The position numbers and the translations under genes are program-made. This document shows positions 10,123-18,555 of a DNA stretch of 64,000 bases, piece by piece. Source of the stretch: GCA-2731375 sp002731375 (GTDB lineage: Bacteria; Pseudomonadota; Alphaproteobacteria; GCA-2731375); contig JASMDX010000062.1 in assembly GCA_030752605.1 (NCBI GenBank), positions 93,651 to 157,650 of the forward strand, in the 5' to 3' direction. The notes beneath the pieces were generated by a model, which did no database searches, was not told where the DNA came from, and saw nothing but the letters and a program-made list of their open reading frames with translations. Position 1 is the stretch's first letter, and every line of letters begins with the position of its first letter.

Positions 10123-10126
10123 CAGT

Positions 10127-11899
10127 TCAGTTAACCGCAATGTTCCGGCCCCGGCTGTCGACCCGGCTATACAATGGTAACGCCATGGCCCGTTGCACGG
10201 GTGCTGATTCGTTGTCCTGAGGCCGGACGCCAAGAATTGGCGCGATCCGGCTGACCACCCGGCTGGTCAAGGGCGCCGCCGTCCAGCCGGCCGTGGCATA
10301 GCCATGGGTTTCCACATCGCCCTGCGGTTCATCCAACAGCAGGTAGACGACATACTTCGGCGCGGTCATGGGAAAGGCGGCAACGAAAGAGGAAATCAAG
10401 GCCTTGCGGCGATAACCCCCGGCACCGGCCTTTTCAGCCGTGCCAGTTTTCCCACCCACCAGATAGCCCGGCGCCTGTGCCTTGCGCCCGGTACCTTTTT
10501 CGACCACGGCACGGAGCAGACGGCGCAACTGGTTCGAGGTCCGTTCGGAGATTACCTGGACGCCAACCGTGCGCTCGCCAGGCTTGCGCTTGATCAGGGT
10601 AGCGGGCAGTAGGACGCCGCCATTGACCATGGCCGCGAAGGCAGAAGCGAATTGCACCGGAGAGACCGCCAGGCCATGGCCATAGGCCGCCGTCATGGTC
10701 GAGATATCACCCCAACGGGCCGGCGTGATGGGCATGCCGACTTCAGGCAATTCTAAACTGGGCCGGCCCAGCAGGCCAAAACGGTCGAGGTACTGGCGCT
10801 GCCCGTCGCGACCTACGTCCAGGGCCATTTTGGCGGCGCCAATGTTGGAGGAATAGATTAGAATTTCCGGCACCGACAACCAGCGCTTCTTGGCATGGCT
10901 GTCGCGAATGGTATAGCGAGCCACGCGGATCGGCTTGGTGGCGTCATAGCCGCCGCGTATTTTCGTGGCGCCGCTGTCCAGCGCCATGGCCACGGTCAAT
11001 ACCTTGAAAACCGAGCCCAGTTCGTAGACGCCCTTGGTGGCGCGATTGAAACGCGCCAAGGCCGGCGCGGCAGAGGGATGATTGGGATCAAAATCCGGCA
11101 ATGAGACCAGGCCCAAAATCTCACCCGTATTGGCGTTCAATACCAGGCCGGCGGCGCCCTTGGTCCGAAAACGGCCCATAGCCTCCGATAGTTCGTCGCG
11201 CAATACGTGCTGGACCCGCACATCAAGCGAGACCTGCAAAGCCTGGCCCCTGGGGCCGCGGTCGCGCATCTCCTGATCGAAATATTTCTCCATGCCCGAG
11301 ATGCCGTTGCCATCCACATCCGTGAAACCAAGGACATGGGATTCGAGGGAGCCATGGGGGTACAGGCGTCGCTGCTCATCGCGAAAATGCAAACCCGGAA
11401 TGCCCAAGCCGTTGACCGCCGCCTGTTGTGACGGCGTCAGATTCCGCTTCAGCCAGACAAAAGCACGGTTCGAAGAGAGACGTTCCTGAACCGCCGCAAG
11501 GCTTAATTCCGGCAGCACGCCAACCACGCGCCGCGCCGCCTTGGCCGCATCGGGCACCGATCTGGCGTCGGCATACAGGGATGCGGTCAACAGGTTGGTC
11601 GCCAACAAGATACCGTTCCGGTCCACGATATCGGCCCGCCCGGCGGTGGACTTCGTAGGCGCGGCGGCAGTGGAGGCCAGGGACTGGCCCGGCTCGCGAA
11701 TGACGGTCAATTCGATCAAACGGCCGGCCAGGACTGAAAAGCTGACGGCGAACACCAGGGCCACAGTCAGCAGCCGGATTCGGCCAATGCGGATCGCCTG
11801 GGCCTTGCTGCCCACCAAATGAGTGTCATCTTCAATCTCGGCTTCAAGACCGCCCGTAAGAGGCACAGGGCCTTGGTATGACGTGGCGGGCAGTGTCAT
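10127..11899 (-). CDS. ftsI: Septal transpeptidase FtsI (PBP3)
   Basis: Class B penicillin-binding protein that cross-links septal peptidoglycan with FtsW. It is 590 residues. A cytoplasmic tail precedes one transmembrane segment at about 43-64. The transpeptidase domain has the nucleophile motif SVFK at 296-299, SSN at 350-352 and KTGT at 484-487, so it should be active. The ATG at 11899 overlaps the ftsL stop as ATGA. Confidence 0.96.
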   Translation of the reverse strand: MTLPATSYQGPVPLTGGLEAEIEDDTHLVGSKAQAIRIGRIRLLTVALVFAVSFSVLAGRLIELTVIREPGQSLASTAAAPTKSTAGRADIVDRNGILLATNLLTASLYADARSVPDAAKAARRVVGVLPELSLAAVQERLSSNRAFVWLKRNLTPSQQAAVNGLGIPGLHFRDEQRRLYPHGSLESHVLGFTDVDGNGISGMEKYFDQEMRDRGPRGQALQVSLDVRVQHVLRDELSEAMGRFRTKGAAGLVLNANTGEILGLVSLPDFDPNHPSAAPALARFNRATKGVYELGSVFKVLTVAMALDSGATKIRGGYDATKPIRVARYTIRDSHAKKRWLSVPEILIYSSNIGAAKMALDVGRDGQRQYLDRFGLLGRPSLELPEVGMPITPARWGDISTMTAAYGHGLAVSPVQFASAFAAMVNGGVLLPATLIKRKPGERTVGVQVISERTSNQLRRLLRAVVEKGTGRKAQAPGYLVGGKTGTAEKAGAGGYRRKALISSFVAAFPMTAPKYVVYLLLDEPQGDVETHGYATAGWTAAPLTSRVVSRIAPILGVRPQDNESAPVQRAMALPLYSRVDSRGRNIAVN

Positions 11900-12336
11900 T
11901 GCGGCCTCCTGCTGCTGGCCAGGACGATCCGCTCACCGCGCCGTGGCTTGCGCGGTTTCCAGCCCGGTACGGGCGGGCCTTTCTCGGCGCCATCGCCACG
12001 TGCCTTGCCATCAGGCAAATTAGCGGCTTTGCTGCCGGCATCCTTGGTATCCGCCGCCTTTGCCTTTAGGGGTAAGCTCGCCAGAGTGCCGACCTGTGTG
12101 ATCGCCATGGGGCGCAGGGCCAGATGGCGCTGGGCCAGAGCCTGCAAACGGCTGGGTTGGCTCAGGAAACTCGATTCCGCGGCCAGGATGCGGCTGTCAC
12201 GATAGTTGTCCTCGACCTTCGCGGTTGAAACCGCCAGGTCCCGCTCCAATTGCTGAACCTCGGATTCCAGTCGGTACAGGCCAAGCGATACGGCCAGAAC
12301 CAACAGCAGCACGACAACGGTGATGGGCCATCTCAT
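11896..12336 (-). CDS. ftsL: Cell division protein FtsL
   Basis: Small bitopic divisome protein of 146 residues. It has a short cytoplasmic start, one transmembrane helix (about residues 4-21) and then a heptad-like coiled coil (LESEVQQLERDLAV) followed by the SRLQALAQRHLALRP segment typical of FtsL. The tail from about residue 100 is rich in Lys, Gly and Pro. Sequence identity in this family is low, so the call leans on size, topology and its place between rsmH and ftsI, with ATGA overlaps on both sides. Confidence 0.9.
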   Translation of the reverse strand: MRWPITVVVLLLVLAVSLGLYRLESEVQQLERDLAVSTAKVEDNYRDSRILAAESSFLSQPSRLQALAQRHLALRPMAITQVGTLASLPLKAKAADTKDAGSKAANLPDGKARGDGAEKGPPVPGWKPRKPRRGERIVLASSRRPQ

Positions 12337-13334
12337 AACGCCGCCTCCACATCATTAGCGGGGATAACATTGGCTGGAACATCGGTGCGCTGCGCCACCC
12401 GCAAACGGGCCGAACGGGCCCGGGGGTTGACGGCCATTTCCGCTTCCTTGGGCTTCACGGCTCCACGGCGGGGAAGATGAAAAGTAATGGGGCGTTGATC
12501 CTCATTGGGCGGGCGGTGGCGGGAACCGCCGGGTTGCAAGCCGGCCCGCTGGCTGAGGAATTGCTTCACCTCCCGGTCTTCCAGGGAGTGGAACGAAACC
12601 ACGGCCAACCAGCCCTGGGGCGCCAACAAACGCTCCGCCGCGGCAAGGCCAAGGCGCAGTTCCTCAATCTCGCTGTTCACGTAAATGCGCAACGCCTGGA
12701 AGGTGCGGGTAGCGGGATGAATACGCTTGCCGCCTTTCTTGTTGCCTCGACCTGCCGGCCCCACGGCCTTGGCGACGATCTCGGCCAGGGCCGACGTACG
12801 TTCGATGGGGGCGGCCTCGCGGGCCCGAATAATAGCGCGGGCGACGGTGCGGGAGCGGCGCTCGTCACCATAGTGATAAATGATATCGGCCAACTCGTCC
12901 TGGTCCCGGCTGTTGACCACGTCGGCGGCACTTTCTCCACTTTGCGACATGCGCATGTCCAAGGGCCCATCGGCGGCAAAGGAAAAGCCCCGGCTGGCCT
13001 GGTCCAGCTGCATGGAGGAGACACCCAAATCCAGGGTCACGCCCTGCACCTGGGGGGCGCCGGCCTCGGCCGCCAATTGCTGCATTTCGGAAAAGCGGCC
13101 CTGCACCAAGGTCAGGCGGCCATCATATTTCGCCACCGCCGAGGCACCCGCCGCCACGGCATCGGGATCCCGGTCGATGGCGATCAGCCGGCAATCGGCG
13201 GCATCAAGGATCGCCCCCGAATAGCCGCCGGCACCAAAGGTGCCATCCACATAAATACCGCCATCGCGCAGCGCCAAGCCTGCCAGGACTTCGTTCAGCA
13301 TGGCCGGGATATGGGGAGCGGGATTCTGCCTCAT
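12333..13334 (-). CDS. rsmH: 16S rRNA (cytosine-1402-N4)-methyltransferase RsmH (MraW)
   Basis: SAM-dependent methyltransferase that modifies C1402 in the ribosomal P site. It is 333 residues. The SAM-binding motif DGTFGAGGYS lies at about residues 31-40, then TLDLGVSSMQLD, SRGFSF and LDMRMSQ, with the C-terminal SFHSLEDREVK motif intact. It is the second gene of the dcw operon; its start at 13334 overlaps the mraZ stop by the ATGA pattern. Confidence 0.97.
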   Translation of the reverse strand: MRQNPAPHIPAMLNEVLAGLALRDGGIYVDGTFGAGGYSGAILDAADCRLIAIDRDPDAVAAGASAVAKYDGRLTLVQGRFSEMQQLAAEAGAPQVQGVTLDLGVSSMQLDQASRGFSFAADGPLDMRMSQSGESAADVVNSRDQDELADIIYHYGDERRSRTVARAIIRAREAAPIERTSALAEIVAKAVGPAGRGNKKGGKRIHPATRTFQALRIYVNSEIEELRLGLAAAERLLAPQGWLAVVSFHSLEDREVKQFLSQRAGLQPGGSRHRPPNEDQRPITFHLPRRGAVKPKEAEMAVNPRARSARLRVAQRTDVPANVIPANDVEAAL

Positions 13335-13810
13335 CGATCCCCCTCCCCCATCTTGTCGCGGCGCTGTAATTCGAACTTGCCGGCTTGCGCCTCGGCCCGC
13401 TCGGTCGCCTCGGCCTCGTAGGCTTCATAGGCCTCGGGCGCCCAGATCTGGAAAGTGGCGCCTCGGCCCGCGAAGGTCGCCATGTTGGTAATGCCCGCAT
13501 AGGTCAGCAATTGCTGCGGCAGGATGATCCGCCCCTCGCCATCAAAGGGCAGGCGATGGGACTTGGTCAGAATAGCGGTGGCGAGATCGCCATATTCATT
13601 GGAGAACGGATTGAAGCTGTCGATGCCTTCGGCCAGCTGTTTCATCCGCTCAATGTCGCAACCGTCAATGGCGCCGTCGTTGCCGGGCGAGGGAAAGGCG
13701 ACAACGCCAGCGAAGGCATCGGAGGTCAAATCGGCGCGGAAAGACGCAGGCACGGAAACCCGCCCCTTGCGGTCCACCTTGTTATCAAACCGCGACAAAA
13801 ACAGTGCCAC
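13331..13810 (-). CDS. mraZ: Transcriptional regulator MraZ
   Basis: DNA-binding protein of the AbrB/MraZ fold that represses its own dcw operon in the bacteria where it has been studied. Two copies of the MraZ domain are seen; the first contains NKVDRKGRVSVPASFR and the second GDLATAILTKSHRLPFDGEGR. I start at the GTG at 13810 because it gives the usual MALFLS N-terminus and lies 7 nt after a GGGGG ribosome-binding stretch. A TTG at 13816 would add two residues but leaves only 3 nt of spacing. A row of TGGGN boxes about 115-150 bp upstream is its likely target. Confidence 0.94.
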   Translation of the reverse strand: MALFLSRFDNKVDRKGRVSVPASFRADLTSDAFAGVVAFPSPGNDGAIDGCDIERMKQLAEGIDSFNPFSNEYGDLATAILTKSHRLPFDGEGRIILPQQLLTYAGITNMATFAGRGATFQIWAPEAYEAYEAEATERAEAQAGKFELQRRDKMGEGDR

Positions 13811-13923
13811 GACCAAACCCCCGTTTCTTGTCCTCGCTTAAGGTCTTCGGTTAACGCCTTATCGCTCCATCTCAGTGCAGCAGCTATAGACGCCAAAAAT
13901 AGTCCACGCCACGATACCTAATT

Positions 13924-13958
13924 TGGGCTTTTATGGGATATCATGCCATTTTATGGGC
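13924..13958 (+). promoter_or_regulatory. Candidate MraZ operator: four TGGGN-type boxes at 10-bp spacing
   Basis: On the plus strand TGGGC (13924), TGGGA (13934), the degenerate TGCCA (13944) and TGGGC (13954) follow each other at exactly 10-bp steps, with AT-rich 5-nt spacers between (TTTTA, TATCA, TTTTA). Direct TGGGN repeats with 5-nt spacers are the described binding sites of E. coli MraZ. The array overlaps the promoter proposed for mraZ, which fits autorepression. That MraZ binds here is an inference. Confidence 0.65.
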
Positions 13959-13963
13959 GTCAA
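13935..13963 (-). promoter_or_regulatory. Candidate promoter of the dcw operon
   Basis: Reading towards mraZ, TTGACG (13963-13958) is followed after 17 nt by TGATATCCC, in which TATCCC (13940-13935) would be a weak -10 with an extended TGN element. The leader to the GTG would be about 115-120 nt. The -35 is one base off consensus and the -10 is poor. The overlap with the MraZ boxes is the main reason to believe it. Confidence 0.4.
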
Positions 13964-14285
13964 TGACTAAACAAATAATTACCGGGAACCTTTAAAGTCA
14001 AAATTTGGGGTCCTGAAGTGTTGCTACAAATGGAAAAGCCAAGCAAAACCCGCTTAATCTGTAAATCCAGCCGACAGCCTAGAGAAACAATGTGGCGAGA
14101 TCGTGTTCCCCGTATGTTCTTCTAAGGTTATTCGCCCCTATGCAGCGCCAAAAAAGGGCATTTGACGTTCAAGGGCAGGTGAATTCCATCTATTATCGGC
14201 TTAGTTTGGGGGATTGCCGCGTTATTGGGCAATTGCCACCATGGGGTACATTAATTGTTCTTGCATAGGCAAAGGAGTAGCCGCC
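13964..14285. other. Non-coding stretch between the dcw promoter and the hydratase remnant
   Basis: I find no gene, RNA or strong repeat in this AT-richer interval. The only clear signal is an AAAGGAG ribosome-binding site directly before the hydratase remnant start at 14286. It presumably held the promoter of that gene while it was functional. Confidence 0.5.
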
Positions 14286-14736
14286 ATGTATTATCAGACC
14301 ATCAAGTATGAAAAGGTGGACCATATCGCCACCATCACCTTGAACCGACCCGAACGGCGCAACGCCAGGAACTCCGTCATGAACGACGAATTGAAAGCCG
14401 CCTGGAAAGACTTTCGCGATGATGATGCCCTGGTGTCGATTATCACCGGGGCTGGCGACAAAGCCTTTTGCGCTGGTTGGGACCTAGAAGATGCCGCCGC
14501 CAACAATTTCGAATTTACTAATTACGAAAGTACCGCCAGGATATCTACAATTGTGAAGGCTATTGCGGCTGTACCAAGCGGGCCGACATCTTCAAGCCGT
14601 TTATCGCCGCCGTGAATGGCTATGTGGTCGCCGCCGGAATGGAAAGGGCGATGCTGGCCGATATCCGGATCTGCGCCAAAAACGCCCAGTTCAGCGCGAC
14701 TGAGCGCCGCTAGAACATTGTTTCGGGCGATGGCTT
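14286..14736 (+). pseudogene. Enoyl-CoA hydratase/isomerase family, broken N-terminal two thirds
   Basis: Starts with a good ribosome-binding site and the crotonase opening ATITLNRPERRNA, then GAGDKAFCAGWDL. At about 14528 one base is missing: the reading continues one frame over as IYNCEGY, RADIFKPFIAAVNGYVVAAG and then LADIRICAKNAQFSATERR. The next codon is TAG (14711-14713) where the family usually has Trp, and the same frame goes on as NIVSGDGL before homology stops near 14736. So it carries a frameshift, a nonsense codon and a 3' truncation. In the family the AAVNG-AAG segment forms part of the oxyanion hole. Confidence 0.85.
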
Positions 14737-14951
14737 ATACCGGTACAGGCGGCGAGAACTGCCCCATTCACAGCCAAACCTTGACGTTGTACGTTGGCGA
14801 TGACGGCAATTTTGAGCAGACATTCTGTTGTTACGGCTACGACGTTGATTGCGCCCGCTGCGGCAGCTATCTGCTGTTCAACGCCGCCTATCACAAGGAG
14901 ATCAGCAAACAAGGCGGCATGGCCAGCCGCGCGGCGGCAGGCAGGGTTTAG
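14730..14951 (+). pseudogene. Cysteine-rich protein fragment fused behind the hydratase remnant
   Basis: An open stretch of up to 73 codons with ENCPIHSQTLTLYVGDDGN, then FCCYGYDVDCARCGSYLLFN. The pattern of a dipeptide CC, then C-x2-C after an acidic turn, recalls cysteine-rich C-terminal domains of radical SAM or other Fe-S proteins, but I do not recognise the family. It begins where the hydratase homology ends and has no ribosome-binding site of its own, so it looks like the 3' end of another gene joined by a deletion. The last 20 residues may not be native. It ends 6 nt before the RNase P RNA. Confidence 0.4.
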
Positions 14952-14957
14952 GAATTG

Positions 14958-15362
<405 letters not shown>

Positions 15363-15366
15363 GTGC

Positions 15367-15395
15367 AACATGGGGTGATCAGACGATTTGGTCAA
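15367..15395 (-). promoter_or_regulatory. Possible rnpB promoter
   Basis: On the minus strand TTGACC (15395-15390) and CATGTT (15372-15367) are 17 nt apart and end about 6 nt before the predicted RNA 5' end. The -35 overlaps the last codons of ampD. The -10 matches consensus at only three positions, so this is a weak call supported mainly by position. Confidence 0.35.
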
Positions 15396-16029
15396 GCAGT
15401 CCGGCAAGCATGCCCTGACATTCCCTATCCATCACACCGTCGATTTTCGCGGGCCGCCAATGCCTTTGGAACGCGGTGGCGCAGGCCGCCAGCCCGGCAC
15501 CAGCCACGTCATATCCGAGATCTGCCAACACGAGGGCCGGATTTGCCTCACACGCTTCCGGCCACAGGCTGATGCCCACCGCCGCAAGGGCGGCCCAATC
15601 GAACAACTCGCCCGGATCTTCCTTGCGCGCCGGCGCCACGTCTGAATGGCCCAGCACCCGATGGGGCGGTATGGGATAGCGCCCCAGGATCTCCCGGCAC
15701 AGGGTCGACAATGCGTCCATCTGCGCCTGGGGAAAGGCGCGGTAGCCGAATTCGTGACCGGGATTGACCAATTCGATGCCGATGGAACAACCGTTGATGT
15801 CACGCTCTCCGGCCCAGCAGGCAACACCCGCATGCCAAGCCCGGCGGTCCTCGCCCACCAGGGCAATAACCTCGCCGCCCTCATCAATTAGATAGTGGGC
15901 CGAAACCTCCGCCGCCTCGTCGCATAGCCGGGCCAGGGCGGCGTCCGCCGTCGCCATGCCGGTATAATGCAGCAGCAGCATATCAATGGCCCGTCCCGCC
16001 GGGCGGTCATTGTGATTGGGGGAGGTCAT
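15379..16029 (-). CDS. ampD: N-acetylmuramoyl-L-alanine amidase, AmpD family
   Basis: Zinc amidase that removes the peptide from (1,6-anhydro)MurNAc in peptidoglycan recycling. It is 216 residues with no signal peptide, so a cytoplasmic AmpD-type role is likely. The Amidase_2 zinc ligands are visible: His21 in LLLHYTG, His128 in RVLGHSDVAP and Asp138 in KEDPG. WHAG, GCSIGIELVN and the fold order match the family. The C-terminal 60 residues resemble a small peptidoglycan-binding-like repeat. The ATG overlaps the mobA stop (ATGA). Confidence 0.9.
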   Translation of the reverse strand: MTSPNHNDRPAGRAIDMLLLHYTGMATADAALARLCDEAAEVSAHYLIDEGGEVIALVGEDRRAWHAGVACWAGERDINGCSIGIELVNPGHEFGYRAFPQAQMDALSTLCREILGRYPIPPHRVLGHSDVAPARKEDPGELFDWAALAAVGISLWPEACEANPALVLADLGYDVAGAGLAACATAFQRHWRPAKIDGVMDRECQGMLAGLLDQIV

Positions 16030-16640
16030 CAGAGCAGGCTCTCCGCCAGTTCTAGATCCTCGGGCCGGTTGGCGTTAAAGAACGGATCGAATGGTTCCAC
16101 CGGCCAATCCACATGCACCAGTTCATGACGTGCCGTCCAAAGATCAATCTTGCGCATCTCCTCCCCCTCCATGGCCTGGCGCAGATCGTCCGCCAGATCC
16201 ACATCCCATAACGCGATAGGTGGATGGGTCCTACCATTCGAGCGCACACAGGCGATGCTGGCCCCGGCCTTGGCGGCGGTCAAACGGGCCACCAGATCCA
16301 GGGACAGGAAAGGTACATCGGTAGGCGTGGAGACCATCATGGGAATTTCAGGTCGGTTCGCGCGCAACCATTCCATCCCGGTCAGGATACCGGCCAAAGG
16401 CCCCACCATGCCGGGAATGCTGTCCGCCACCACGGGCAGGTCAAAGGCGGCGAAACGTTCAGGCGCGCCATTTGCGTTGAGGACCAGCGCCTCGACCTGA
16501 GGCGAGAGGCGCTCAATCACGTGGGCCAATAATGGGCGCGCGCCCAGGAAGCGCAAACACTTGTCGCCGCCGCCCATACGCCGGGCACCGCCGCCCGCCA
16601 GTAGCAGACCGATGATTGGCGGCCTGTCAGTCATCCGCAT
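16029..16640 (-). CDS. mobA: Molybdenum cofactor guanylyltransferase MobA
   Basis: Transfers GMP from GTP to Mo-molybdopterin, giving the MGD cofactor used by DMSO-reductase-type enzymes. It is 203 residues. The nucleotidyltransferase signature LLLAGGGARRMGGGDK is near the N-terminus, then the metal-binding VSTPTDVPFL and the C-terminal DPFFNANRPEDL. The ATG at 16640 overlaps the fdhD end by 14 nt; a second ATG at 16634 gives a slightly shorter product. Coupling to fdhD fits, because both serve molybdenum enzymes. Confidence 0.93.
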   Translation of the reverse strand: MRMTDRPPIIGLLLAGGGARRMGGGDKCLRFLGARPLLAHVIERLSPQVEALVLNANGAPERFAAFDLPVVADSIPGMVGPLAGILTGMEWLRANRPEIPMMVSTPTDVPFLSLDLVARLTAAKAGASIACVRSNGRTHPPIALWDVDLADDLRQAMEGEEMRKIDLWTARHELVHVDWPVEPFDPFFNANRPEDLELAESLL

Positions 16641-17445
16641 CGAAGACCAGGCGGCCCTCGCCGGCCAGGCATATAAAGCGCTTGCCCTTTGCCCGGCCGA
16701 TCAGGGTCAAGCCGGCCTGACGCGCCAGACCCACGCCCCAGGCTGTGAAGCCGGAGCGGGAGATCAAAATTGGAATGCCCATGCGCACGATCTTGATGAC
16801 CATTTCCGAGGTAAGCCGCCCGGTGGTGTAACAAATCTTGCCGACCATGCCCTCGCCATTCAGAAACATCCAGCCGGCGATCTTGTCGATAGCATTGTGC
16901 CGGCCCACATCCTCCATATAGATCAGGGGCCGGTCCTCTTCGCACAGGACGCAGCCATGAATGGCCCCAGCGGCCAGATACAGACTGGGCCGCTGGTTGA
17001 TCTTGCGACTGAGTCCATAGATCCACGAAGTCTTCAGAACGGCATCCATGGGCAGCAGTATCTCGTCGAAATGTTCCATGATATCGCCAAACGCGGTGCC
17101 CTGGGCACAGCCGGACGTTAGGGTTTTCTTTTGCAGCTTTTCCTCGAAATCCGTCTTGCGCGCCGTCCGCACCACGACGACCGATAGCTCCTCGTCATAA
17201 TCTATACTGGTCAACTCGTCATCGGAACGCAGCATGTTCTGGTTCAGCAAATAACCAACGGCCAGGCAATCGGGATGGTCGCCGATGGTCATCATGGTGA
17301 CGATTTCCTGGCCATTCAGATACAACGTCAGGGGTTGTTCGACGACGACGCGGGTATCGACGGGCGCGCCGCTCTGATCAATGCCGCCGACCTGTTCCGT
17401 CAGGCGGCCATCCTCGGGCACGGGAGCGAGTTGAAATTCTTTCAT
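16627..17445 (-). CDS. fdhD: Formate dehydrogenase accessory sulfurtransferase FdhD
   Basis: Moves sulfur from a cysteine desulfurase to the molybdenum cofactor of formate dehydrogenase-type enzymes. It is 272 residues. The motif TSGCAQG carries Cys113; E. coli FdhD has two cysteines here, whereas this protein has one, as in some proteobacterial relatives. EDVGRHNAIDK and TTGRLTSEMV are intact. A hairpin (17459-17488) lies just before the start. The partner may be the molybdopterin oxidoreductase gene near 46 kb or an enzyme elsewhere. Confidence 0.93.
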   Translation of the reverse strand: MKEFQLAPVPEDGRLTEQVGGIDQSGAPVDTRVVVEQPLTLYLNGQEIVTMMTIGDHPDCLAVGYLLNQNMLRSDDELTSIDYDEELSVVVVRTARKTDFEEKLQKKTLTSGCAQGTAFGDIMEHFDEILLPMDAVLKTSWIYGLSRKINQRPSLYLAAGAIHGCVLCEEDRPLIYMEDVGRHNAIDKIAGWMFLNGEGMVGKICYTTGRLTSEMVIKIVRMGIPILISRSGFTAWGVGLARQAGLTLIGRAKGKRFICLAGEGRLVFDADD

Positions 17446-17458
17446 GGCTCCAATATGG

Positions 17459-17488
17459 CCAAGGCCCCGGCTGTTGCCAAGGCCTTGG
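17459..17488 (-). promoter_or_regulatory. Hairpin in the fdhD leader
   Basis: CCAAGGCC (17459-17466) pairs with GGCCTTGG (17481-17488) across a 14-nt loop. On the transcribed strand it sits 14-43 nt before the fdhD start and follows the permease stop. There is no following U-run, so it is not a standard terminator. A role in translation control or RNA processing between the two genes is conceivable but unproven. Confidence 0.35.
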
Positions 17489-17517
17489 ATTATTTTCAGA
17501 CAATGTAAGATTGCCGG

Positions 17518-18555
17518 TTAGGCAATAAACATCTGGAACCCGATGCCCGCGGCAAGTGAGCCGACCAGCGCAATACCTAGATACCAGAAGAACACCGGCA
17601 GACGCACCAGGGCGAAGACCGCGATGGCGGCGGGAATGCACGAGACACCGCCCGCGACCATGAATGCCATGGCAGCGCCCGGCGCCATGCCCAGTTCCAT
17701 CAGGCCCGACATCAAGGGAATGGCGGCAAAGCCGTTCATATAGGCGGGCACGCCGACAATGGCCGCCAGGGGAATGGCCCAGAAGCTCTCGCCGCCCAAC
17801 AGAGCGGCAATAGATTCGGCGGGAACATAAGCCAGCATGACGCTTTCCAACAGGAAGGCCACAATTAGCCACTTGCCCAGGAACAAGGTCGTTTTCAAGG
17901 ATTCATCGGCGAATTTCAGGCGCCGCGCACCATCCCGCCAAAATTTCCAGACCACCTCGCCATCGCTGCGCACGGAACCAGCCCCACAACCGCCGTCGCC
18001 CACACCTTCGCGCAGCGGCAAGGAAAAGCCTCCTGCTTTTTGAAAAGCCAGGGTCGCTAGGCCACCCAACAGGCCAACGCCCAGGGCGGCGGCGGTCTTG
18101 CCAACGGCGAACGGCAAACCGAGCGTGCCCATGGTCAGCAGGAACATCTGCGGATCCATCAAGGGCGAGGCCAGCCAGAACGCCATCACCGGCGCCAGGG
18201 GCACGCCCATCGCCAGTAGTGCCGCGATCAGGGGAATAACGCCGCAGGAACAAAACGGCGAAAGGGCGCCAAACACCGAGGCCGCAACGACCATCTGCAC
18301 CGCATGGCCCTGAAACACCCGAGCGATCAGATTGTCCGCGCCCGAGGCCTTAGCATAGGCCGCCAGACCGATAGAAACAGCCAAGAACGGCGCAATGTGC
18401 AATAGCGCGTCAGACGTGAACCCGATCGAGGATATGGTCTGTTGCGGCAGGACAAAAGCGCCGAGCAGCAGACTGGCGCCAATTGTCAGCCAGACTTTAT
18501 CGATATCAGTAACGCGTTTGGCCGCTCCGGCGATGGATAGGGAGATATCACTCAT
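17518..18555 (-). CDS. YraQ/ArsP-family permease (DUF318), possible metalloid exporter
   Basis: Multispanning inner-membrane permease of 345 residues, eight or so hydrophobic segments. The conserved FCSCGVIPL (Cys102 and Cys104) marks the YraQ/ArsP superfamily, in which ArsP exports trivalent organoarsenicals. It overlaps the upstream ArsR-type gene by ATGA, which supports a metalloid link. A glycine-rich stretch, SLPLREGVGDGGCGAGS, at about 178-194 interrupts the central cytoplasmic loop and looks like a translated repeat element. The substrate is not shown by the sequence. Confidence 0.8.
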   Translation of the reverse strand: MSDISLSIAGAAKRVTDIDKVWLTIGASLLLGAFVLPQQTISSIGFTSDALLHIAPFLAVSIGLAAYAKASGADNLIARVFQGHAVQMVVAASVFGALSPFCSCGVIPLIAALLAMGVPLAPVMAFWLASPLMDPQMFLLTMGTLGLPFAVGKTAAALGVGLLGGLATLAFQKAGGFSLPLREGVGDGGCGAGSVRSDGEVVWKFWRDGARRLKFADESLKTTLFLGKWLIVAFLLESVMLAYVPAESIAALLGGESFWAIPLAAIVGVPAYMNGFAAIPLMSGLMELGMAPGAAMAFMVAGGVSCIPAAIAVFALVRLPVFFWYLGIALVGSLAAGIGFQMFIA

